This document shows, piece after piece, positions 7,629 through 13,343 of a stretch of 21,443 nt of DNA. The DNA is from JAWWPY01 sp964412845 (GTDB lineage: Bacteria > Actinomycetota > Actinomycetes > Streptosporangiales > Streptosporangiaceae). Every line of letters starts with the position of its first letter. Position 1 is the stretch's first letter. The DNA is taken from positions 1 to 21,443 of the forward strand of contig CAYPQM010000117.1 of NCBI GenBank assembly GCA_964412845.1, in the 5' to 3' direction. The translations under genes and the position numbers were made by a program. The notes beneath the pieces were generated by a model. The model did no database searches, had not been told where the DNA came from, and worked only from the letters and a program-made list of their open reading frames with translations.

Positions 7629-8599
7629 AGCGGATACTCCAGCTCGGCGGGCAGGGTCAGCCACACGCCGTCCTCGGCCTGAACGACCTCGGGCTGCACG
7701 GCGGTCATCGGGCGGCGCTGCGCGAGGGCCGCGGGCACGTCGCGGCACGCGGCGAGTTCTGCCAGGGTCACCGCGGTGGGCGGCATCAGCCGGATTTCGC
7801 CGCGGCGTGCGGCATCGATCGCCTCGGCCGGCCGTACCCAGGCCACCTGGTCCGCCTCGCCGCCCACATCCCTGGTGCGCTGGCCGGCCGGCAGGGCAGC
7901 GGCGAAGAACCGGGTGTCGTACCTGCGCTCCTCGGTAGCCGGGGTGATCCACCGCGCCCAGGGCATCAGCAGGTCAGTGCGGAGCACCAGGCGACGCCGG
8001 GCGAGCAGGTCCGCGAGGGACAGCGACCGGTCGAGCAGCCCGCGCCGGTCCGCCTCCCAGTCATCGCCCCGGGTGTCCGCGACGACCCGGTCCGCAGACG
8101 GGCCGGCCAGCAGTACCCCGGATTCTTCGAAGGTCTCCCTGACCGCCGCGCAGACCAGGGCGCGGGCAACATGCACCGGGGCCGCCAGCGCCGAGGCCCA
8201 TTCCGCGGCGTCCGGCCCGGCCCAGGCCACATCGCCGCCGGCATCCCTGGGGTCGACCGAGCCGCCGGGGAACACGTAAGCACCTGGCATGAAGGCCATG
8301 GACGGTGCCCGGCGCAGCATGTAGACCTCAACGCAGTCCGCGCCCGCCTGGCCTGCCGCCGCCTGGCCCAGGCCGGCCTCGCGCTGCACAGCCTGGTCTG
8401 TGCCGGGCGCAGCCTGGCCTGTGCCGGGCGCGGCCCGGCCGCTGCTGGCCGGGCGCAGCAGCATCACGGTGGCCGCGTCACGCGGCTCGACCGGCTGCGC
8501 ACCCCCGCCGAGGACTTCGCGGGCGCGCTCGGCCATCCGCCCACCCAGGCGCAGCACGGCCCGGGTGGGGGGACCGCGGTCTACCGGCGGCTCAATCAC
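7625..8599 (-). CDS. NUDIX hydrolase (NUDT19/8-like, with split Nudix box)
   Basis: This is a predicted pyrophosphohydrolase; the substrate is unknown (NUDT7/8/19-type relatives often hydrolyse CoA derivatives). In the 324-residue protein, FPGGSVDP (110-117) and RETFEESGVLL (154-164) give the two halves of the Nudix box. About 36 residues are inserted between them, as in NUDT19-like proteins. Before the domain is a low-complexity Ala/Gly/Gln insert (about 52-88) encoded by a 21-base tandem repeat. The start is GTG 8599, overlapping the RidA-like gene by 8 bases. GGAGG is only 3 bases upstream, so ATG 8536 (MAERAREVL) is an alternative. The 3' end overlaps the MBL gene (ATGA). Confidence 0.85.
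   Translation of the reverse strand: MIEPPVDRGPPTRAVLRLGGRMAERAREVLGGGAQPVEPRDAATVMLLRPASSGRAAPGTGQAAPGTDQAVQREAGLGQAAAGQAGADCVEVYMLRRAPSMAFMPGAYVFPGGSVDPRDAGGDVAWAGPDAAEWASALAAPVHVARALVCAAVRETFEESGVLLAGPSADRVVADTRGDDWEADRRGLLDRSLSLADLLARRRLVLRTDLLMPWARWITPATEERRYDTRFFAAALPAGQRTRDVGGEADQVAWVRPAEAIDAARRGEIRLMPPTAVTLAELAACRDVPAALAQRRPMTAVQPEVVQAEDGVWLTLPAELEYPL
8391..8432 (-). repeat. 21-base tandem duplication inside the NUDIX gene
   Basis: Two 21-base units (8391-8411 and 8412-8432) match at 19 of 21 positions. They encode the AAPGTGQ / AAPGTDQ heptad pair in the N-terminal half of the NUDIX protein. Unit length is a multiple of three, so copy number can change without a frameshift. Confidence 0.7.
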
Positions 8600-9074
8600 T
8601 GACCTCCACGATCAGCTCGACCTCCACGGGCGCGTCAAACGGGAGGACAGCCATCCCGACCGCGCTGCGGGCGTGCCTGCCCGCTTCACCGAAGACTTCG
8701 AGCAGCAGCTCGCTGGCGCCGTTTACGACCTGCGCCTGCTCGGTGCAGGTGGGTGCGCTGGCCACGAAACCGGTCACCTTGACCACCCGCACGACGGAGG
8801 AGAGCCCGCCGGTCACCGACGCGACGGCAGCGAGCCCGTTCAGCGCGCAGATCCGGGCGAGTGCCGCGGCTTCCGCGACGGCGACCTCAGCGCCGACCTT
8901 GCCGGTCATCAGCAGCGTGCCGTCCACCAGCGGCAGCTGACCGGCGGTGTAAACGTAGTCGCCAGTGCGGACCGCCGGCACATACGCGGCCAGCGGAGCG
9001 GCCACCGCGGGCAGCGCGAGGCCCAGGGCGGCCAGCCTGGCCTCTGGCGAGCCGTCCGGGGGGCCGGCGGTCAT
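8592..9074 (-). CDS. RidA / YjgF / UK114-like protein (long variant)
   Basis: RidA-family enamine/imine deaminases protect PLP enzymes from 2-aminoacrylate; long variants like this one have unproven substrates. The 160-residue protein has VRTGDYVYTAGQLPLVDG, an AAALARICALNGLAAV helix, VVRVVKVTGFVAS, and the C-terminal HARSAVGMAVLPFDAPVEVELIVEV. In that last segment R136 aligns with the carboxylate-binding Arg of RidA. The N-terminal extension SPEARLAALGLALP is typical of the YjgF-like subgroup 1. ATG 9074 overlaps the DUF4177 stop (ATGA). Its neighbours match Rv3678c in mycobacteria. Confidence 0.9.
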   Translation of the reverse strand: MTAGPPDGSPEARLAALGLALPAVAAPLAAYVPAVRTGDYVYTAGQLPLVDGTLLMTGKVGAEVAVAEAAALARICALNGLAAVASVTGGLSSVVRVVKVTGFVASAPTCTEQAQVVNGASELLLEVFGEAGRHARSAVGMAVLPFDAPVEVELIVEVSD

Positions 9075-9232
9075 GACGTGCCTTTCGCCCGTTTCATGTA
9101 GGCGACCAGCTGCTCCTGGTTAGGCCCAGGTACCAGGGCCACCAGCTCCCAGCCGTCGTCGCCCCAGTTGTCGAGGATCTGCTTTGTCGCGTGCACCAGC
9201 AGCGGCACCGTTGCGTACTCCCACTTCTGCAT
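9071..9232 (-). CDS. Small DUF4177-like protein (53 aa)
   Basis: The 53-residue sequence begins MQKWEYATVPLLVHATKQ and continues with LDNWGDDGWELVALVPG, the WEY...DGWELV pattern of DUF4177-type proteins. It ends in a basic stretch (YMKRAKGTS). It has no signal peptide or membrane helix, and its function is unknown. The stop codon overlaps the RidA-like start (ATGA), making it the first gene of the DUF4177-RidA-NUDIX-MBL operon. Mycobacteria have an equivalent tiny gene (Rv3678A) at this place, which supports it being real despite its size. Confidence 0.85.
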   Translation of the reverse strand: MQKWEYATVPLLVHATKQILDNWGDDGWELVALVPGPNQEQLVAYMKRAKGTS

Positions 9233-9310
9233 GGCGCCAACCCTAGCGGTCTGTCCCTGCGGCAGGCCGCTGATGACCTCGCTACCCGGAGCGGAGCCGA
9301 GGATGGGCGG

Positions 9311-10306
9311 TCAGCCGGCCTTGCCGTCCCCGTCCAGGCCGGGGACGGGCGGAATCACTGACTCATCGACTTCCGGGATGGGTACTTCCGGGATGGGTAC
9401 CTCCGGGATTTCCGGCACCGGCACGTCGGCGATCGCGGGCGGCGGGAAGGGGACGCTGCCGATCTCGGCTGAGGCCTCGGCCGCGGCCAGCTCTGCCTCA
9501 CCGGTGTCCGACGGTGACGGCCCCATGTCCTGGGGCGGTGGCGCGGGCGCGTACTTGTCGAAGAACCTCAGCAGCTCGACCGGCACTGGCATGACCAGCG
9601 TGCTGTTCTTCTCCGCGGCCACCTCGACCACGGTCTGCAGCAGCCTGAGCTGCAGTGCCGCCGGGTCGCGGGCCATCACGTTGGCCGCCATGGCCAGCCG
9701 CTTGGACGCCTGGTACTCGCCGTCAGCGGAGATGATCCTGGCCCGGCGTTCCCGCTCCGCCTCCGCCTGCCGCGACATGGAGCGCTTCATTTGCTCCGGC
9801 AGGTTCACGTCCTTCAGCTCGACCCGCTCCACCCGGATGCCCCACGGCCCCTCGGTCGGCTCGTCGATGATCCGGCGCAGCTCCCGGTTGACGTTGTCCC
9901 GGTCGGCCAGGAGCTGGTCCATCTCCGACTGGCCGATGACCGAGCGCAGCGAGGTCTGCGCCTGCTGGGAGACCGCGAACATGTAGTTCTGCACGTTCAC
10001 GACCGCCTTGATCGGGTCCACCACCCGGAAATACACCACCGCGTCCACCCGGACACTCACGTTGTCCTTGGTGATGCCCTCCTGGGCCGGCACCCCCATC
10101 GCGATGATCTGCATGTTGACTTTCTGCATGCGGTCACCGATCGGCCGGATGATGGTCAGCCCCGGGCCCCGCGGCGGATGGACAATCTTGCCGAACCTGA
10201 ACACGATGGCCTGCTCGTACTGCTGCACCACCCGCAGCGAACGGCCGACGACCACCAATCCAGCTACGCCCAGCACTACGAGGATGACCAAGAGGGCTGC
10301 GAGCAT
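9311..10306 (-). CDS. Slipin / stomatin-like SPFH-domain membrane protein
   Basis: SPFH proteins form oligomeric membrane scaffolds. This one is 331 residues. An N-terminal membrane helix (about 2-21) is followed by an SPFH/band-7 domain beginning VVQQYEQAIVFRFGKI. It contains GPGLTIIRPIGDRM, DAVVYFRVVDPIKAV, TSLRSVIGQSEMDQLLADRD and WGIRVERVELKDVNLPEQMKRSM. A charged helix QAEAERERRARIISADGEYQAS follows. The C-terminal tail (about 250-331) is Pro/Glu/Ala-rich with repeated (V/I)P(E/V) units, possibly flexible or a partner-binding segment. No NfeD partner gene is adjacent. ATG 10306 has AAGGGG about 9 bases upstream. It is divergent from the ArsA-like pair. Confidence 0.93.
   Translation of the reverse strand: MLAALLVILVVLGVAGLVVVGRSLRVVQQYEQAIVFRFGKIVHPPRGPGLTIIRPIGDRMQKVNMQIIAMGVPAQEGITKDNVSVRVDAVVYFRVVDPIKAVVNVQNYMFAVSQQAQTSLRSVIGQSEMDQLLADRDNVNRELRRIIDEPTEGPWGIRVERVELKDVNLPEQMKRSMSRQAEAERERRARIISADGEYQASKRLAMAANVMARDPAALQLRLLQTVVEVAAEKNSTLVMPVPVELLRFFDKYAPAPPPQDMGPSPSDTGEAELAAAEASAEIGSVPFPPPAIADVPVPEIPEVPIPEVPIPEVDESVIPPVPGLDGDGKAG
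9369..9413 (-). repeat. 15-base tandem repeat encoding the Pro-Glu tail of the slipin
   Basis: ACTTCCGGGATGGGT occurs twice in tandem (9369-9383 and 9384-9398), with a diverged third unit to 9413. On the coding strand it gives (V/I)P-I/V-PE pentapeptides (EIPEVPIPEVPIPEV). The in-frame unit allows tail-length change without frameshift. Confidence 0.7.
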
Positions 10307-10440
10307 CGGTCAATACCCCTTCTCCGCCGGTACGCCCGGCTTCCAGCGACCAGCCTAGTGACAAACGGCAGGCGCGCCAGTGCCACGCCGCGCCAGGTGC
10401 GGGCGGCCGCCGCGGGGGAAACCTGGTCCACCGGCGCGGA

Positions 10441-10446
10441 TAGCCT
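10441..10446 (+). promoter_or_regulatory. Candidate -10 of a leaderless promoter for the ArsA-like pair
   Basis: TAGCCT (TAnnnT) ends 7 bases before GTG 10454, and no Shine-Dalgarno is visible between them. A leaderless transcript is inferred. The divergent gap to the slipin is 147 bases. Confidence 0.4.
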
Positions 10447-10453
10447 CGGTTAA

Positions 10454-11467
10454 GTGAGTGCGCGGGACACGGACTGGGAAGGCGTCCGGCTGCACGTCGT
10501 CACCGGCAAGGGCGGGACCGGCAAGACGACCGTGGCCGGGGCGCTCGCGATCGCGCTGGCCGCAGGGGGCGGCAAGGTCCTGCTGATCGAGGTGGAAGGC
10601 CGCCAGGGCATCGCCCGGCTGTTCGACCGCCCGCCACTGCCCTACCAGGAGCGCCGGATCGCAGTGGCACCGGCCACCGCCACCCTCCCCGGCGGCGATG
10701 TGTACGCGCTCGCCGCGGATCCGGAAACGGCGCTCATCGAGTACCTGGAGATGTTTTACAACCTGCGTCATGCCGGTACCGCGCTCACCCGGCTCGGCGT
10801 CGTGGACTTCGCCACCACGATCGCCCCTGGGCTGCGCGACGTGCTGCTCACCGGGAAAGCGGCCGAGGCCACCCGGCGGCGGTTCGACGGCCGGCCGGTC
10901 TACGACGCGGTGGTCATGGACGCGCCGCCGACCGGCCGCATCGCCAAGTTCCTCAACGTGGCCACGGAGGTGTCCGGGCTCGCCCGGGTGGGGCCGATCC
11001 ACGGGCATGCCGAGACGGTGCAGAGTGTCATCCGGTCGCCGCAGACGGCTGTCCACTTCGTGACGGTGCTGGAGGAAATGCCGGTCCAGGAGACCTTGGA
11101 CGGCATTGCCGAGCTGCGCGGGCTGGCCCAGGGCGGGCTCCAGCTCGGCGGCATCATGATCAATATGGTGCGGCCGGTGGATCTGGCCGATGACGAGTTG
11201 ACTGCGGCCGCCGACGGGGCCCTGGACGAGCATGAGCTGGACCTCGGCCTGAAGGCGGCCGGCCTGGAGGACAGCCTGGAGCTGGCCGCGAGCCTGGCCG
11301 TGGAGCTCACCGAGCACGCCCGCGGGGCACTGGCCCAGCGGGCGCAACGGCACCGGCTGGAGGAGACCGGCCTGCAGCGCTACGACCTCCCGCTGATCAC
11401 CGACCAGATGGACCTCGGCGGCCTCTACCGGCTGGCGGCCGCGCTACGGGACCAGGGAGCGGCATGA
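10454..11467 (+). CDS. ArsA/Get3-like ATPase, first subunit (Rv3679/BagA-type)
   Basis: This is a deviant Walker A ATPase of the SIMIBI class, 337 residues and cytoplasmic. GKGGTGKT at 18-25 includes the signature lysine K19 that reaches across the dimer, plus K24 of the P-loop. LLIEVEGRQGIARLF and VVMDAPPTGRIAKFLNV are the switch/A-loop regions. The family includes Get3 and ArsA; there is no ars gene nearby, so an arsenic role is not supported. From mycobacterial knowledge the adjacent pair Rv3679-Rv3680 forms a Get3-like heteromer. The stop overlaps the start of the next gene (ATGA), supporting one operon and a stoichiometric pair. GTG 10454 is chosen for its -10 spacing. Confidence 0.9.
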   Translation: MSARDTDWEGVRLHVVTGKGGTGKTTVAGALAIALAAGGGKVLLIEVEGRQGIARLFDRPPLPYQERRIAVAPATATLPGGDVYALAADPETALIEYLEMFYNLRHAGTALTRLGVVDFATTIAPGLRDVLLTGKAAEATRRRFDGRPVYDAVVMDAPPTGRIAKFLNVATEVSGLARVGPIHGHAETVQSVIRSPQTAVHFVTVLEEMPVQETLDGIAELRGLAQGGLQLGGIMINMVRPVDLADDELTAAADGALDEHELDLGLKAAGLEDSLELAASLAVELTEHARGALAQRAQRHRLEETGLQRYDLPLITDQMDLGGLYRLAAALRDQGAA

Positions 11468-12747
11468 TGCCGGCGGACAGCGACGACCAGAGGCCTCCGG
11501 TGCTCGACGTGGACCGGCTGCTGGATGATCCCCGGACGCGGATCATCGTGTGCTGCGGGTCCGGCGGGGTCGGCAAGACCACCACCGCCGCCGCGCTTGG
11601 CCTGCGCGCCGCTGAGCGGGGCAGGCACGTTGTCGTGCTGACCGTTGATCCGGCCCGGCGGCTGGCGCAGTCGATGGGCCTCACCTCGCTGGACAACACG
11701 CCGCGGCCGGTGCCGGGCGCAATCGGGGAGGAGGACGACGGGCCGCGGCTGGGCGGCAGCCTGCACGCGATGATGCTGGACATGAAGCGGACCTTCGACG
11801 AGATCGTCGAGGCCCACTCCGATCCGGACCGGGCGGCGCAGATCCTGGCCAACCCCTTCTACCAGTCCCTGTCGTCGAGCTTCGCCGGCACGCAGGAGTA
11901 CATGGCCATGGAGAAGCTCGGCCAGCTCCGCCGGTCCGACGAATGGGACCTGATCGTCGTCGACACCCCGCCGAGCCGGTCCGCGCTCGACTTCCTGGAC
12001 GCACCGCAGCGGCTCGGCCGGTTCCTCGACGGCCGGCTCATCCGGCTGCTCACGGCGCCCACCAGGGTCGGCGGCCGGGCCTACCTACGCGTGGTCACAG
12101 CCGGATTCAGCATGATCACGGGTGTGGTCACCAAGGTCATCGGCGCCCAGGTGCTGCGGGATGTGCAGACCTTCGTGGCCGCCTTCGACACGATGTTCGG
12201 CGGATTCCGGCAGCGGGCCGAGGACACCTATCAGCTGCTGCAGGCCCCGGGGACCGCGTTCCTGGTGATCGCGACACCCGAACCGGACGCCCTGCGTGAG
12301 GCGTCGTACTTCGTCGAGCGGCTGTCTCAGGACCGGATGCCGCTGGCTGGCCTGGTGGTGAACCGGGTGCACCGGTCGCCAGCCGCACAGCTGTCCGCCG
12401 CGCGCAGCCTGGCCGCCGCCGAGACGCTGCAGGCTGCGTCGGCCCAGGCCGGGAAGGCCGGACCAGCGACAGTGGCCACCCTGACCAGGCCGGACGGAAA
12501 CCCGGCCGCACATCCCGCCCGCTACCCACTGGCCGCGACCGCCCTCAGACTCCACGCGGAGCGGATGCAACTTGGCGAACGCGAGCGCCGCCTGGAAGAA
12601 CATTTCACCGCGGCCCATCCGGTGATTCCCGTCGTCGAGGTCCTGGCCCAGCCTGAGGACGTGCACGACCTCGATGGGCTCCGCGCGATCGGGGTGGAAC
12701 TGGCCAAGGCGGCCAGCCCGGGCACCGGGACTCCGGCCAGCAGCTAG
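11464..12747 (+). CDS. ArsA/Get3-like ATPase, second subunit (Rv3680/BagB-type)
   Basis: This 427-residue ATPase is paired with the preceding gene. Its P-loop is CGSGGVGKTTT (GSGGVGKT 32-39). Serine 33 stands where Get3/ArsA proteins have the signature lysine. Further motifs are LTVDPARRLAQSMGL, LGQLRRSDEWDLIVVDTPPSRSALDFLDAP (switch region) and FLVIATPEPDALREASYFVERL. The insert KRTFDEIVEAHSDPDRAAQIL...FAGTQEYMAMEKL is helical and is where related proteins bind clients. Start ATG 11464 overlaps the previous stop; ATG 11467 is equally possible, with AGGGAG at 11454-11459. It converges on whiB4. Confidence 0.9.
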   Translation: MMPADSDDQRPPVLDVDRLLDDPRTRIIVCCGSGGVGKTTTAAALGLRAAERGRHVVVLTVDPARRLAQSMGLTSLDNTPRPVPGAIGEEDDGPRLGGSLHAMMLDMKRTFDEIVEAHSDPDRAAQILANPFYQSLSSSFAGTQEYMAMEKLGQLRRSDEWDLIVVDTPPSRSALDFLDAPQRLGRFLDGRLIRLLTAPTRVGGRAYLRVVTAGFSMITGVVTKVIGAQVLRDVQTFVAAFDTMFGGFRQRAEDTYQLLQAPGTAFLVIATPEPDALREASYFVERLSQDRMPLAGLVVNRVHRSPAAQLSAARSLAAAETLQAASAQAGKAGPATVATLTRPDGNPAAHPARYPLAATALRLHAERMQLGERERRLEEHFTAAHPVIPVVEVLAQPEDVHDLDGLRAIGVELAKAASPGTGTPASS

Positions 12748-12770
12748 CCGGCCGTCTGCTTCAGCTAGCT
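12742..12770. terminator. Candidate bidirectional terminator between arsA-like 2 and whiB4
   Basis: AGCTAGC (12742-12748) and GCTAGCT (12764-12770) form a 7-bp stem with a 15-base loop. The stem spans the stop codon of the ATPase gene and reaches the whiB4 stop. There is no T-tract, so confidence is low. Confidence 0.3.
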
Positions 12771-13084
12771 CAGCCTGCTGCTGAGTAGCTGGCGACCAGT
12801 TCGTCGGTGGTCTGCTCGTACTGGTTGCGGGCATGCTCAAGCAGGTCACGCCAGGACGATACGTCCGGCCGACGGCGCAGCAATGCCCGCCGCTCCCGCT
12901 CGGTCATGCCACCCCAGACACCAAACTCGATGCGGTTATCGAGGGCGTCCGCCAGGCATTCGGTCCGCACGGTGCAGCCGCGGCAGATCAGCTTGGCCCG
13001 GTTCTGCGCCGCGCCCTGGACGAATAGCTCGTCAGGGTCCGTGCCCTTGCACGCGGCGCGGGCGGTCCAGTCGGCGATCCACAT
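12770..13084 (-). CDS. whiB4: WhiB4-like iron-sulfur transcription regulator
   Basis: WhiB proteins are actinobacterial [4Fe-4S] redox/NO-sensing regulators. The 104-residue protein has the four cluster cysteines C12, C34, C37 and C43 (C-x2-C-x5-C), GVWGGMTERERRALL (55-69), and a basic helix. DPDELFVQGAAQ and the DALDNRIEFGVWGG block are closest to WhiB4, and its place next to the ArsA-like pair and the PBP gene matches mycobacterial whiB4. ATG 13084 gives the usual MWIADWTARAAC opening, with AGGAGG 11 bases upstream. GTG 13144 would add 20 residues without Shine-Dalgarno support. Confidence 0.93.
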   Translation of the reverse strand: MWIADWTARAACKGTDPDELFVQGAAQNRAKLICRGCTVRTECLADALDNRIEFGVWGGMTERERRALLRRRPDVSSWRDLLEHARNQYEQTTDELVASYSAAG

Positions 13085-13155
13085 GTGGCCCCATTCCTCC
13101 TGATCGTCACGCCCAGTAGGGTCGTAGCGCCGGACGGCGTTCACTTGCGGTCCAG

Positions 13156-13271
13156 GGCTGGCGGCTGGGCGCCAGCCTCGGTTGTCATGGTTGCGAAAAA
13201 GTAACTTACGGGGGTCCGGGCCTCAGCGCCAGACCCCGTTGGGCCCATTTAACGAATAGCCCTGATGGGCC
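13156..13271. promoter_or_regulatory. Three stem-loops in the whiB4 / PBP divergent region
   Basis: The three stem-loops are as follows. GGCTGGCG/CGCCAGCC is 8 bp with a 6-base loop (13156-13177). ACGGGG(G)TC/GACCCCGT is 8 bp with one bulge (13208-13239). GGCCCAT/ATGGGCC is 7 bp with a 16-base loop (13242-13271). Between the first two lies the only A/T-rich stretch of the gap, with a GTAA-C-TTAC palindrome (13201-13209). They could be operators, leader structures or the divergent promoter core. Confidence 0.4.
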
Positions 13272-13331
13272 ATGCGCTGTCTGGCGGGTAGTCACCCTCC
13301 GGAGGCGGCCACCACTGCGGGCATCGGGGCG

Positions 13332-13337
13332 TACCCT
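13332..13337 (+). promoter_or_regulatory. Candidate -10 of a leaderless promoter for the PBP gene
   Basis: TACCCT (TAnnnT) ends 6 bases before GTG 13344, which supports choosing that start over ATG 13272. No Shine-Dalgarno precedes either start. Confidence 0.4.
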
Positions 13338-13343
13338 GTGTCC

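Noticed and set aside
10454..12747. ArsA-like ATPases as arsenic resistance
   Set aside because: No arsB, arsC, arsD or arsR nearby and no Cys-based arsenite site evident; the pair matches the Get3-like actinobacterial family.
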